Positions 1 to 9,338 of a stretch of 64,000 bases of DNA are shown piece by piece. How positions within the stretch are numbered: position 1 is the first letter of the stretch; each line of letters begins with the position of its first letter. The notes under the pieces were generated by a model, which ran no database searches, was not told the origin of the DNA, and saw only the letters and a list, made by a program, of their open reading frames with translations. The stretch is taken from assembly GCA_035443885.1 (NCBI GenBank), contig DAOMNO010000006.1:1-64000 (forward strand). The letters run 5' to 3'. The stretch is from DAOMNO01 sp035443885. GTDB taxonomy: Bacteria > Planctomycetota > Phycisphaerae > Phycisphaerales > SM1A02. The position numbers and the translations under genes were made by a program.

Positions 1-461
<461 letters not shown>

Positions 462-1064
462 ATGCGAGCAATCCTCGCCTTGTACGTTGTCTCCGTCGTT
501 TACGCGATGATTCGATATGTCGCGTTCGCGCCGAAGAATCTTGAGAATCTGCCAGTCTTCATCGTGAACAAAGGCATCTCAATGGCGGCGGCCATTTGTT
601 TTGCGATTGGGTTTTTCTGTCAGCTTCGGCAACTGCGGGGAGCTGCCAATGCTGGCGATCCGTCCGCATGGTTCAGGGCTGGTGTTTTCGGTGCGGTCAT
701 GCACATCCCGATGTCGCTTGCGATTCTCAGGCCAGCGTACTTCAAGGAGTTCTTTAAAGGCGATCGGCTGAGCTTCGCTGGCGAGATGGTCTTCTTTTTT
801 GGCGGTCTCACTGCCGCGTGCATTTTCTTGCTCTTGCGTACAGGTTGGACGGCCATGGCTCGTTGGTGGCTTTCCCTAGCTTGCATGACAGCGTTGCTTG
901 TGCATGTCTGTGCGATGGGTTACTGCCGTGGCCTGAACATCAACAAGACCCATGCGTATATGCCGCCGATGTGGGCTTTGAGCGCGGTTGCGGTAACCAT
1001 TGGGATTGGATGGCTGCTCTGGAGCCGCCCCCGCGATTCGGCCCCGAAAACTGGGGGTATGTAG
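462..1064 (+). CDS. Unrecognised six-helix integral membrane protein
   Basis: The 200-residue product is strongly hydrophobic, with about six predicted helices near residues 1-20, 36-54, 72-90, 106-126, 134-153 and 168-187. Histidines sit inside helices 3 (His81) and 5 (His148). That could mean a heme- or metal-binding membrane protein, but this is only a suggestion. There is no signal peptide apart from helix 1. The ATG follows a purine-rich GGGAAAGG at a suitable distance. The gene stands alone between the 16S terminator and the rpmB promoter, so context gives no role. The dense, regular hydrophobic pattern makes it likely to be a real gene. Confidence 0.7.
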   Translation: MRAILALYVVSVVYAMIRYVAFAPKNLENLPVFIVNKGISMAAAICFAIGFFCQLRQLRGAANAGDPSAWFRAGVFGAVMHIPMSLAILRPAYFKEFFKGDRLSFAGEMVFFFGGLTAACIFLLLRTGWTAMARWWLSLACMTALLVHVCAMGYCRGLNINKTHAYMPPMWALSAVAVTIGIGWLLWSRPRDSAPKTGGM

Positions 1065-1128
1065 GCTTCTGGGTTTTCGGAGCGATGCAGCATCTGATGG
1101 CGTAAAGTGGCATTGGCGAAGCGTCGCC

Positions 1129-1156
1129 TTGCCGCTTGCGTTCGAGACGCTATACT
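1129..1156 (+). promoter_or_regulatory. Probable sigma-70 promoter of rpmB
   Basis: TTGCCG (1129-1134) and TATACT (1151-1156) are separated by 16 bases, close to the housekeeping consensus. They lie about 50 bases upstream of the rpmB start codon, which has an AAGGA ribosome binding site at 1195-1199. A start site near 1163 would give a short leader. Judged by eye only. Confidence 0.5.
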
Positions 1157-1207
1157 GTTCGGCTCGACGTTTTGATAGGTTTTCGCATTCGATAAGGATC
1201 GTCCGCC

Positions 1208-1477
1208 ATGCCTCGCGTTTGCCACTTTACCGGAGCACGTACCTCAACTGGGAACAGGATTCGCTATCGCGGCCGTGCGAAGTACCTGGGCGGCATCGGC
1301 TTGAAGATGACCGCTTGCTCGAAGCGGACTTTCAAGCCCAATCTCCAGAATGTGACCGCCATGATCGACGGCGCGCCGAAGCGCATTAAGGTCTCCACGC
1401 GGGCCATCAAGCAAGGACTGGTGGTCAAGCCCCTGAAGCGGAAGTACGGCTACTCCCGTCAGCAGAAATCTGCCTGA
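1208..1477 (+). CDS. rpmB: 50S ribosomal protein L28
   Basis: L28 is a small basic protein of the large ribosomal subunit. The 89-residue sequence has the family's N-terminal MPRVCHFTG-type start, the TGNRIRYRGRAKY segment, the FKPNLQ motif that contacts rRNA and the ISTRAIKQG-like segment, here VSTRAIKQGLVVKP. The length fits the family (about 60-95 residues). It is monocistronic here, bracketed by its own promoter and an intrinsic terminator, rather than in the rpmB-rpmG pair common elsewhere. Confidence 0.95.
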   Translation: MPRVCHFTGARTSTGNRIRYRGRAKYLGGIGLKMTACSKRTFKPNLQNVTAMIDGAPKRIKVSTRAIKQGLVVKPLKRKYGYSRQQKSA

Positions 1478-1508
1478 ACGCCTTTGATATCTCAATAATC
1501 GTGATCGG

Positions 1509-1538
1509 ACGCTCCGTACTGCTACGGGGCGTTTTTTC
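1509..1538 (+). terminator. Intrinsic terminator of rpmB
   Basis: A 10-bp stem (1509-1518 with 1523-1532, one G-U pair) with a four-base loop is followed by TTTTTC. It lies 32 bases after the rpmB stop codon. Confidence 0.85.
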
Positions 1539-2016
1539 TTCTGTATCTGGCGCGGCTTTTGCTTGCCCGATCAGCATCGCGTGATTTGCTGGTCGTGAAA
1601 CAGTTGTGTCGCGATGATCTTCATTGAAAATGTGCTGATTTTGTTTGACCCGGCGAATCCACGGCGTACCGTTTGTGCTGATTCGGCGCACGCCACCACA
1701 CTGGGTTTGTCCTTCATCGCGCCCTATTCGGGCAATCGCAACGAGGCACCCAAAAACGACGCACCGTGCCGGCGAATCAGCATCCTTGGTTGAAGTGCGC
1801 ATAGGGTGCAATCTCACAATTCAGTTGGATGAGTCAGGTTTGGGCGAGCGGCGCAACGGTGAGGCGGTTTCGTTTCGAGTGCGCATCTCGCAGCAATGAG
1901 TCAGCGGTGCGTGAATCGCGCGGAGGCATCAGGCGCGATGAGATGCAGGATCAGTCCAGGGCTGTCGGGTTCCGCATTTTCGGAAAACGGCGCCGAGAGC
2001 AAGAGGGTGTTGTTGC
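1539..2016. other. Long intergenic region upstream of dnaG, nothing recognised
   Basis: About 480 bases without a convincing gene. Open frames on both strands (1425-1817 minus, 1645-1899 plus, 1829-2083 plus) lack ribosome binding sites, overlap each other or rpmB, and have no recognisable sequence. I see no tRNA, riboswitch-like fold or clear promoter. It presumably carries the leader and promoter of dnaG. An AGAGGG at 2002-2007 serves as the dnaG ribosome binding site. Confidence 0.6.
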
Positions 2017-3954
2017 TTGCGCAGTGCGTCGAGCCATTCAGATGTTGATCGAGTTCGGGACGCCACCGATCTCGTGCAATTAATCGGCGAGCACATCACG
2101 CTCCGCCCGAAGGGGCGCGAGCATGTCGGCTTATGCCCGTTCCATGATGATCGCACTCCCTCGATGGCCGTCGTTACGCACAAGGGCAACGCGTTCTACA
2201 AATGTCATGCATGCGGCGCGGGTGGTGATGCATTCGACTTCGTTCGCAACTATCACAAGATGGATTTTCCTGAGGCGCTGCGGTACCTCGCTGAGCGAGT
2301 CGGCATCACGCTGACGCCTCGCGAGCGTGATGGCAGCTCGCCTGATGCGGTCGGCCCGCGAAAAGCTGATTTGCGCGAGGCCAACGGTCTTGCAGCCATG
2401 TTCTTTCGCAAAGTTCTTCAGTCTTCTTCGGGCGAGGTTGGACAGCGGCTTCTGCGCGAGCGAGGCATCAATGAAGAGATGAGCGAGGCATTCCTGCTCG
2501 GGTTGGCCCCGGATGCATGGGACGGGCTGCTGAATGTCATCCGCAAACGCAATCTCAGCGAAGCGATCTTTGAAGCTGCGGGCCTTCTCAAGCAGCGCAA
2601 GGACAGCCCGGGTCATTATGATGCATTCCGCAATCGACTGATTTTTCCGATCTGCAATGACCTTGGTCAGCCGGTTGCATTTGGGGCGCGCAAGATCAAT
2701 CCTGAAGACGAGCCGAAGTATCTCAATAGCGCGGAAAGCCCACTCTTCCAGAAGTCCAAGACGCTCTACGGTATGCATCTGGCGAAACGGGCGATCATTG
2801 AAACGCGGCAGGCCATTGTGACCGAGGGTTACACTGATGTCATCGCATGTCATCAGGCAGGCGTTCGCAATGTCGTTGGCACGCTGGGCACCGCGCTCAC
2901 GCATGATCATGCGAGAATGCTCTCAAGGCTTTGCGACACAGTCATTCTCATCTTCGATGGCGATGAGGCAGGCCAGAAGGCTGCGGATCGCGGCGTTGAA
3001 GTGTTCTTTGCAGAACCTGTGGACATCAAGATCTGCGTGCTGCCTGACCGTCTCGATCCCGACGAGCTTCTTCATTCGGATGGCGGTCGCGATCGTTTTC
3101 TGGAAATCGTCAAATCAGCAGAGGATGCACTGGCTTTCAAGGTGAGACGATTCCGTCGCGTCTTGGACGGCGCGGGGGGCGTTTCCGCCAGACAAAAAGC
3201 GCTCGAGCAGTTCCTCGGCGAGCTTGCAGATATGGGCTTCACATCCATGCAGGGTGTGCGCAAGCGGCTGGTTATGACGCAGCTTGCTGATTTACTCGGC
3301 ATAACGATGCAAGACCTTGCAGCGGCTTTGCCGGTTCGTCGCAAGCCGGTTGCGCCGCAACGTGTTGAATCCAGCCGGGTTCATGCGGAGCATGAAAGTG
3401 GCGATGAGCCGCCCGTTGAGCAAGATAGACCCGAAGCAGCGGTTGTCGTCTCGCGTGCACGGCGTCGCGCTGAACACGAACTGCTTGCCGTACTGGTGTA
3501 CGACCCGTCGCTCGGCCTGGAGCCGATTACCGTAGGTAGCACGCAAGCGAATGCTGTATTCGAGCTATTCCGCGAAGATCACTTCCTTGATGGAGCGGCA
3601 CGCCGTATCGCGCGTTCGGTCTTTTCGTTTATCGAGCGCCAGCAGCTCTTCACGATGCAGCAGCTTCTTGCCGAACTCGGCGAGGGTGAGGCGTCGAGGG
3701 TTGCTTCAAGCTTGTATTTTGAGGGCGAACGACTCTGTGAGCCTACTATTGAAACGGACATACAGCCACTGCGTCGTGCAGCTGAGGCATTCCTCTCCCA
3801 TATGGATGTCGAAGCCTTTCATCGCAGTGTGGCGGCATTTAAGGCGTGCGAGACGCAGGCGGATAGCCCAATTGACGCCTTGCAGCGTTTGATTGAACAG
3901 CGCAGAAAACAAGGAACTATCGCTGGTGCGATCAGCCTCGGCGTGAGAAGTTAG
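2017..3954 (+). CDS. dnaG: DNA primase DnaG
   Basis: DnaG makes RNA primers at the replication fork. The N-terminal CHC2 zinc finger is visible (Cys40, His43, Cys63, Cys66), followed by the primase core and a Toprim domain with the VTEGYTD acidic motif (Glu near 270) and FDGDEAG near 313. The C-terminal third is weakly conserved, as expected for the helicase-binding region. At 645 residues it is of normal length. TTG at 2017 is the best start: AGAGGG lies 9 bases upstream and the first residues align with the usual N-terminus. rpoD follows 67 bases later, the classical dnaG-rpoD neighbourhood, here without rpsU. Confidence 0.96.
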   Translation: MRSASSHSDVDRVRDATDLVQLIGEHITLRPKGREHVGLCPFHDDRTPSMAVVTHKGNAFYKCHACGAGGDAFDFVRNYHKMDFPEALRYLAERVGITLTPRERDGSSPDAVGPRKADLREANGLAAMFFRKVLQSSSGEVGQRLLRERGINEEMSEAFLLGLAPDAWDGLLNVIRKRNLSEAIFEAAGLLKQRKDSPGHYDAFRNRLIFPICNDLGQPVAFGARKINPEDEPKYLNSAESPLFQKSKTLYGMHLAKRAIIETRQAIVTEGYTDVIACHQAGVRNVVGTLGTALTHDHARMLSRLCDTVILIFDGDEAGQKAADRGVEVFFAEPVDIKICVLPDRLDPDELLHSDGGRDRFLEIVKSAEDALAFKVRRFRRVLDGAGGVSARQKALEQFLGELADMGFTSMQGVRKRLVMTQLADLLGITMQDLAAALPVRRKPVAPQRVESSRVHAEHESGDEPPVEQDRPEAAVVVSRARRRAEHELLAVLVYDPSLGLEPITVGSTQANAVFELFREDHFLDGAARRIARSVFSFIERQQLFTMQQLLAELGEGEASRVASSLYFEGERLCEPTIETDIQPLRRAAEAFLSHMDVEAFHRSVAAFKACETQADSPIDALQRLIEQRRKQGTIAGAISLGVRS

Positions 3955-4021
3955 GAATTGGAACAGTCGCCGCAGATCGCGGCGGATACAGGGAACTTGA
4001 TCGATTTTGGAGCCAAACAAC

Positions 4022-5866
4022 GTGAGCGCAGCCATTCCAGAGATGCACCCCACCCTCCGCGAACTCGTCCAAGTCAGCGCGCAGCGCAAATGGATGAGCT
4101 ATGAAGAGTTGAACACGTCGCTGCCGGACGAAATGGTTGATCCAGAGAAGCTCGACGAGCTTCTGGTGCTGGTGGACCAGCTCGGCGTGAGTTTCATTGA
4201 CGAGCCGACAGTTCGTCGGCTTGGCTATGTTACTTTTCAGGCTCCGCTTCAGACCAATCTGAAGTTCAAGCGGGATGACCCGAAGAAGACGGCACGAATT
4301 CCGAAGATCGACTTTGAGCACGAGGATGAGCCTGTCCCGCATCCCGATGAGGTCGATGAACTGGAGCCGCAGCCCGAAGCTTCAGATGAGCCGGCTGAAG
4401 AGTTGGATGACGATCTGCTTGATGAAGCCGATACGCAGGCAGTCATTCAGGAAGCGATCAATGAGAGCGGGTCGAAGCGCATTGATGACCCGATTCGCAT
4501 GTACCTCACGCAGATGGGCACGATCCCTCTGCTGACGCGCGAGGAAGAGATTCGTCTTGCGAAGAAAATCGAGACGACTCGCATGATTTTCCGCCGTCGG
4601 GTGCTGGAATCCGATTACGCAGCACAGCAGGCAGTGGACATTCTTCAGCAGGTACACGATGGGAATCTGCCGTTCGATCGCACTATGCGCATCAGCACTG
4701 CGGAAGAGAACGCGAAGGACAAGATTGCAGCGCGCATTCCGGTCAATCTTTGCACGGTGCGCCGTCTTCTTGAACTCAATCGCGATGCATGGGACCAGCT
4801 TGAAGAAAGCGATCTTTCTGAGTCGCGCGCGGCTCGTCTTCGCGAGGACATCATCCGCCGTCGCCGAAAGATGGCAACGCTGCTTGAGGAGTGCTGTCTG
4901 CGCACCAGCCGCATTCAGCCACTCTTCCGAAAGCTGCAGGCCGTGAATAAGAAGATCAAATCGCTGCAGCGCGATTTGGAGAAGGCGGAAAAGCATCCCA
5001 ACCGCTATGACGAAGAAGATGTGTATGTGATGCGGGAAGAGTTGAACGGCCTGCGTTCGCTCGTCGTGGAAGACCCGGATCGTCTCGACGCTCGCGTTCG
5101 CGCGATCGACACTGTGTTCTATGAGTACGAGCAGGCGAAGCGAGATCTTTCAGGCGGCAACCTGCGACTCGTCGTCTCCATCGCGAAGAAATACCGCAAT
5201 CGAGGTCTGCCTTTCCTCGACATCATTCAGGAGGGCAACACCGGCCTGATGCGCGCCGTGGACAAGTACGAATACAAGCGCGGCTACAAGTTCTCAACCT
5301 ACGCGACATGGTGGATTCGCCAGGCCATTACGCGAGCGATTGCAGATCACGCCAGAACGATTCGCGTGCCTGTACACATGATTGAGACGATGAGCAAGCT
5401 CCGAACGATCCAGAAGCACCTGCTTCAGGAAGTCGGTCGCGAGCCGACGATGGAAGAGATCGCCGAGCGCGCCAAGATGAGCGTGGAAGAGACTCGCCGT
5501 GTGATGAAGATTTCGCGGCATCCCATCTCGTTGGATCGCCCCGTGGGTGAGTCAGAGGACTCTCAGTTCGGCGATTTCATCGAGGACGAAAGCCAGCAGG
5601 CACCGTCCGATACCGCGACCAATGAGATGCTCAAGTCGCGCATCAACGATGTGCTCAAGACATTGACCTACCGCGAGCGCGAGATTCTCAAACTGCGGTA
5701 CGGCATCGGCGACGGCTACACCTACACGCTTGAAGAGGTTGGCCGCATCTTCAAGGTAACGCGCGAGCGCGTGCGCCAGGTTGAGTCTAAGGCGATTCGG
5801 AAACTGCAGCATCCTGTGCGTCAGCGGCGCCTGGCCAACTTCCTCGCGGCACCCGGCGATGAGTGA
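4022..5866 (+). CDS. rpoD: RNA polymerase primary sigma factor (sigma-70, RpoD)
   Basis: This is the housekeeping sigma factor. Region 1.1-like sequence occupies about residues 8-65 and is followed by a very acidic linker. Region 1.2 is DDPIRMYLTQMGTIPLL. Region 2 is present with NLRLVVSIAKKYRNRG and the -10 recognition segment around YKFSTYATWWIRQAI. Region 3 follows, then region 4 with the -35 helix-turn-helix (TLEEVGRIFKVTRERVRQ). I chose GTG at 4022 because GGAG lies 9 bases upstream; TTG at 4007 would add five residues. The acidic linker and the insertion between 1.2 and 2.1 make it about 614 residues, similar to E. coli. It is probably co-transcribed with dnaG. Confidence 0.96.
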   Translation: MSAAIPEMHPTLRELVQVSAQRKWMSYEELNTSLPDEMVDPEKLDELLVLVDQLGVSFIDEPTVRRLGYVTFQAPLQTNLKFKRDDPKKTARIPKIDFEHEDEPVPHPDEVDELEPQPEASDEPAEELDDDLLDEADTQAVIQEAINESGSKRIDDPIRMYLTQMGTIPLLTREEEIRLAKKIETTRMIFRRRVLESDYAAQQAVDILQQVHDGNLPFDRTMRISTAEENAKDKIAARIPVNLCTVRRLLELNRDAWDQLEESDLSESRAARLREDIIRRRRKMATLLEECCLRTSRIQPLFRKLQAVNKKIKSLQRDLEKAEKHPNRYDEEDVYVMREELNGLRSLVVEDPDRLDARVRAIDTVFYEYEQAKRDLSGGNLRLVVSIAKKYRNRGLPFLDIIQEGNTGLMRAVDKYEYKRGYKFSTYATWWIRQAITRAIADHARTIRVPVHMIETMSKLRTIQKHLLQEVGREPTMEEIAERAKMSVEETRRVMKISRHPISLDRPVGESEDSQFGDFIEDESQQAPSDTATNEMLKSRINDVLKTLTYREREILKLRYGIGDGYTYTLEEVGRIFKVTRERVRQVESKAIRKLQHPVRQRRLANFLAAPGDE

Positions 5867-5900
5867 TGCGGGAACTGGCTTCCGCGCATTCAACCGATAC

Positions 5901-5930
5901 ACAACCCCGGCTTCGGCCGGGGTTTGTCGT
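5901..5930 (+). terminator. Probable intrinsic terminator after rpoD
   Basis: A 7-bp G+C stem (CCCCGGC with GCCGGGG around a TTC-G tetraloop), extended by two A-T pairs, is followed by TTTGTCGTTT. The T-tract is interrupted, so termination may be partial. It lies 35 bases past the rpoD stop. Confidence 0.7.
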
Positions 5931-6046
5931 TTCCTGGCAAAGCGTGAATGGCCCAAATCCAGTGCCGTTTCCATTGCTCCTTCACACGACTACAGTAGGT
6001 TTTCGACCATACATATTGCCCCAATCACGAAGGAGAGACTCGAACG

Positions 6047-7555
6047 ATGACGAAGCAATGTCCGAACCTGACTACCGCGAACGGTGCGCCGATCAGTCGC
6101 CAGCATGCGTTGACCGCTGGTCCGCGAGGCCCGCTGCTGATACAGGATGTCGCGCTGCTTGAACAGATGCAGCACTTCAATCGTGAGCGCATTCCGGAGC
6201 GGGTGGTGCACGCCAAAGGCTCCGGTGCGTATGGCACGTTCACGGTAACGAGTGACGTAGCGAAATACACCAAGGCCGCTCTGTTCAACAAGGTCGGCAA
6301 AAAGACGGATGTATTCCTGCGATTTTCGACGGTGGCAGGGGAACGCGGCGCAGCGGATGCGGAGCGGGACGTGCGTGGTTTCGCCGTCAAGTTCTACACG
6401 GAAGAAGGCAATTGGGACATGGTCGGCAACAACACGCCGGTCTTCTTTGTCCGTGATCCGTACAAGTTCAAGAACTTCATCCACACGCAGAAGCGCGATC
6501 CCAAGTCAAATCTGCGCGATATGGACATGCAGTGGGATTTCTGGAGCCAGTGTCCGGAATCACTGCATCAGGTGACGATCCTCTTTTCTGATCGTGGCAT
6601 CCCTGCAAGCTATCGCCATCTTCACGGTTTCGGTTCACATACCTATTCACTCATCAACGCCAAGGGTGAGCGTGTATGGTGCAAGTTCCACTTCAAGAGC
6701 AAGCAAGGCATCAAGAACCTGATGGATGAAGAAGCGGGCCGCATCATTGCGGATGATCGCGAATCTCATCAACGCGACCTTTTCAATGCAATTGGAAAAG
6801 GGGAGTATCCGCAGTGGCGCGTCTGCATTCAGGTGATGACGCAAGCCCAGGCGGAGACGTTCCGCTGGAATCCGTTTGATCTCACCAAGGTCTGGCCGCA
6901 CGGCGAGTTCCCGCTCATCGAAGTGGGAACAATGGAGTTGAACCGGAATCCGGAGAACTATCACGCAGAGGTGGAGCAGTCTGCTTTCAAGCCCAGCGCG
7001 CTGGTGCCAGGCATCGGCCCATCACCGGACAAAATGCTGCAGGCTCGCTTGATGAGCTACGCTGACACACACTTGTACCGTCTTGGTGTGAATCACCACC
7101 AGGTGCCGGTGAACAAGCCTCGCTGCCCTGTCATGAACTATCTTCGGGACGGTGCTCTTGCGACCGCAGAGAACTACGGTTCGTCACCGAACTACTGGCC
7201 TAATACACGAGCAGGTTCGCCTCAACCGAACGAGGCATATCTCGATCCTGCGTGGGATCTCGGTCAGGCGATCGTTGATCGCTATGATTCGACGATCGAT
7301 CACGATGACTACACGCAGCCCGGCAACTTGTACCGGATGTTCGATGAAGGACATCGCGATCGGTTGACGACGCGCATCGCGGGTGTGCTGGGTCAGGCCC
7401 GCAGAGAAGTTCAAATGCTTCAACTCTGTCATTTCTTCAGGGCTGATGCAGACTATGGCCGGCGCGTGGCTCAGAAACTCGGCATCGACCTGAACGAACT
7501 TGAGAAACACATGCCCAAAGCCGGAAAGGCGAGCGAACTGGTCGGCTCAGCATGA
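6047..7555 (+). CDS. katA: Monofunctional heme catalase
   Basis: It converts hydrogen peroxide to water and oxygen. The 502-residue sequence has the small-subunit catalase layout: RERIPERVVHAKGSGAYG with catalytic His55, FSTVAGERGAADAERDVRGF, VGNNTPVFF with the catalytic Asn near 128, and the proximal heme-ligand motif RLMSYADTHLYRLG (Tyr338). There is no signal peptide, so it is probably cytoplasmic. AGGAGA lies 10 bases before the ATG. It is monocistronic, between the rpoD terminator and a strong terminator at 7593-7636. The symbol katA follows the family; the exact clade was not determined. Confidence 0.95.
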   Translation: MTKQCPNLTTANGAPISRQHALTAGPRGPLLIQDVALLEQMQHFNRERIPERVVHAKGSGAYGTFTVTSDVAKYTKAALFNKVGKKTDVFLRFSTVAGERGAADAERDVRGFAVKFYTEEGNWDMVGNNTPVFFVRDPYKFKNFIHTQKRDPKSNLRDMDMQWDFWSQCPESLHQVTILFSDRGIPASYRHLHGFGSHTYSLINAKGERVWCKFHFKSKQGIKNLMDEEAGRIIADDRESHQRDLFNAIGKGEYPQWRVCIQVMTQAQAETFRWNPFDLTKVWPHGEFPLIEVGTMELNRNPENYHAEVEQSAFKPSALVPGIGPSPDKMLQARLMSYADTHLYRLGVNHHQVPVNKPRCPVMNYLRDGALATAENYGSSPNYWPNTRAGSPQPNEAYLDPAWDLGQAIVDRYDSTIDHDDYTQPGNLYRMFDEGHRDRLTTRIAGVLGQARREVQMLQLCHFFRADADYGRRVAQKLGIDLNELEKHMPKAGKASELVGSA

Positions 7556-7592
7556 GGCTGTGGGCCAGAAGCAGGAAAGAGCTCAATGCGGC

Positions 7593-7636
7593 AAAAATAC
7601 AGGAGGCTGGCACTCGCCAGCCTCCTGTATTTTTGT
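7593..7636. terminator. Strong bidirectional intrinsic terminator
   Basis: A perfect 19-bp stem (7593-7611 with 7616-7634) carries a four-base loop. It begins with a run of A and ends with a run of T, so it can stop transcription from both sides: catalase on plus and the small lipoprotein gene on minus. Confidence 0.93.
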
Positions 7637-7650
7637 GTGTTTGTCAGAAT

Positions 7651-7812
7651 TTAGCCGGGCTTAGCGGAGGGATCAGGCATCTGGATACCGGGGGCCTTCT
7701 GTGGCACGATCGGTTCATTGCTGCCGGCACCAGCGTCGCCGCCGCTGTCGCAGCCCGTGAGCATAAGGCACAGAAACGTCAACGCCGTTGCGGCTGTGAG
7801 AACTCGAAGCAT
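7651..7812 (-). CDS. Very small lipoprotein
   Basis: A 53-residue product reads as a lipoprotein: a short basic start, a hydrophobic stretch, and a lipobox LTGC near residue 20, followed by a Gly/Asp/Ser-rich then Pro-rich tail with no domain. The ATG at 7812 is chosen over an upstream in-frame ATG because AAGGAAA sits just before it and it gives a proper signal peptide. It is convergent with the catalase gene and shares its terminator. No function can be assigned. Similar tiny lipoproteins are frequent in Planctomycetota (general knowledge). Confidence 0.7.
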   Translation of the reverse strand: MLRVLTAATALTFLCLMLTGCDSGGDAGAGSNEPIVPQKAPGIQMPDPSAKPG

Positions 7813-8094
7813 ATCGATTTCCTTTCGCGAAAGATGTGGTTCATTGACTGAGGCGCAGGCCCCAAGGAACACTCCAAACAACAACCGTCCCAATCCCGAT
7901 TACTGTAACACGGCAACAAGATGCTCGCCAAACAGGCGATCGCCCTGAGTGGCGGGTTGAACTTCTCGGGACACAGGCCGCAGAAATGCAGTTCGGCCCA
8001 CCCAAGTATGACGTTTCAGGGCAGGTAGAGGTTCCAGCAAAAAGTGAGGGAGGGGGGCATGGAAGCCGAGCCGGGTGAAAAGGTCGTCAGAAAG
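7813..8094. other. Intergenic stretch, nothing recognised
   Basis: About 280 bases between the lipoprotein start and a minus-strand terminator. It should contain the lipoprotein promoter. The only open frame (7900-8121, minus) would start inside the terminator hairpin at 8101-8129 and has no ribosome binding site, so it is not called. Confidence 0.5.
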
Positions 8095-8129
8095 CCAAAA
8101 CCCCGCTGATGTGAAACACACCAGCGGGG
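8095..8129 (-). terminator. Intrinsic terminator of the minus-strand glycosyltransferase operon
   Basis: CCCCGCTG-type arms (8101-8113 with 8117-8129, one mismatch, 3-base loop) are followed on the minus strand by GTTTTGGCTTT. It lies about 115 bases after the stop codon of the glycosyltransferase gene. There is no T-tract on the plus side. Confidence 0.8.
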
Positions 8130-8243
8130 CGGAGGGGAGAAAGATGTCTGTTTCGACGCGTTTTTTCTATTCGGCCCGGAAGTCCAAACGTCGCCACAAT
8201 TTCATGTTTTTTTCATCATAGCAACTTGCCTCGGAAGCAAAAG

Positions 8244-9338
8244 TCATTCCCCGCCGGCCGGGCTGAAGGAGTATGTCTCGCCCCTGACGATCCGGCTGAA
8301 GGTTTGTGCCAGATTGCGGGCCTCTTGACTCGAACTGTGGTTTGCGGCTACGTAAGCTCGCCCGGTTTGCCCGATTTGTCGTGCCTCTTCCGGGGTTTGC
8401 AGCAGCCGCGTGAGTTTGGCGGCCCACTGGGCTGATTCGGGGGCGTCGATGACGAGCGCAGTCTCGTCCGGCTTCAGAAAGTCCATGAAGCGGTCGTGCT
8501 GGGCAATGACTGCCATGCCGAACCCCATGCACTCCAGGATAATCGAGTTCACAGTCCCAGAGGCCTCTGGCACCAGCAGTAGATCGCATCGCGTCAGCAA
8601 GGCACGGTGCAACGATGCCTCTTCCAAGGCGGAGACGCTTCCCTGCAAGTCTAAGCGACGGATCATTCGTCCAAGATCAGGGCTGCATCCAGGCCGCATC
8701 TCAATGACCGCATGAGCCTGTGGGTGAACATTGCAGACTGTGCGCAATCCTTCGAGCATGGCTCGATACGAGCGAACGTCGCGACCCGCGCCGATGATAG
8801 CGATGGCAACGGATTCATCTGGATGAGCCATGATCTGGCCAACCGAATGCGGTACGGCGACTCCCTGAGGCACCACGCTGACCAAGTCCGCATCCACACG
8901 CCTACGCAGAGCCTCGCCAAGCGCAGGAGTTGCAGCGATATATGCTGCGATTGACTTGTGGCGCGGCAAGAGTCGCTTCAGCCTCGTGCTGTGAATGCTG
9001 ATCGCTGCCGGCCGATCAAGCGATTCGGCCAGTTCAAGTGTCAGCCGCCACGAACCACGGCCGACGGCATACAGGATGTCGGGCGGAGCTTTCTCAAGTG
9101 TTTCAATCATGCGCCCCCAGAGTCCACGACGAAGCCACGGCAGCGGCCTGAATGCGGCTTCGACTTTGGTTGCCAGCGCCATGTGTTGCTCGCTGAGTGC
9201 GACGGGTTCACTGCGAATCTTGTCGGGCACAATGCGCGTCAACTTGATGCCTTCATCAATCAGCCCAATGGCCAGTCGTTTGAGCGTGGCATGCTCATGA
9301 AGCAAGCGTTCTTCATCAATGATCATCGCCACATGCAT
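8244..9338 (-). CDS. GT-B fold glycosyltransferase (family 4-like)
   Basis: The 364-residue protein has the shape of a GT-B glycosyltransferase: an N-terminal domain with a weak MHVAMIIDEER start, a central AIAIIGAGRDVRSY segment opening the second Rossmann domain, and the acidic donor-sugar motif region with SIILECMGFGMAVIA. The GT4 pattern here is E-x7-type, with Glu in ILEC. The C-terminal helix VAANHSSSQEARNLAQTF is also typical. Donor and acceptor are unknown. It is the last gene of a tightly coupled minus operon (DUF971, thioesterase, this gene); its start overlaps the previous stop by one base. Confidence 0.82.
   Translation of the reverse strand: MHVAMIIDEERLLHEHATLKRLAIGLIDEGIKLTRIVPDKIRSEPVALSEQHMALATKVEAAFRPLPWLRRGLWGRMIETLEKAPPDILYAVGRGSWRLTLELAESLDRPAAISIHSTRLKRLLPRHKSIAAYIAATPALGEALRRRVDADLVSVVPQGVAVPHSVGQIMAHPDESVAIAIIGAGRDVRSYRAMLEGLRTVCNVHPQAHAVIEMRPGCSPDLGRMIRRLDLQGSVSALEEASLHRALLTRCDLLLVPEASGTVNSIILECMGFGMAVIAQHDRFMDFLKPDETALVIDAPESAQWAAKLTRLLQTPEEARQIGQTGRAYVAANHSSSQEARNLAQTFSRIVRGETYSFSPAGGE

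Noticed and set aside
1425..2083. Several open frames between rpmB and dnaG on both strands
   Set aside because: They overlap each other and neighbours, lack start signals and show no family resemblance. The stretch is treated as non-coding.
2131..2910. 259-residue minus-strand open frame inside dnaG
   Set aside because: It lies wholly opposite conserved dnaG codons; such shadow frames are expected at this base composition.
7900..8121. 73-residue minus-strand open frame upstream of the small lipoprotein
   Set aside because: Its start would fall within the terminator hairpin at 8101-8129, and no ribosome binding site is seen.
8101..8129. Hairpin considered as a plus-strand terminator
   Set aside because: No T-tract follows on the plus strand; the T-run is on the minus side, in line with the minus-strand operon.
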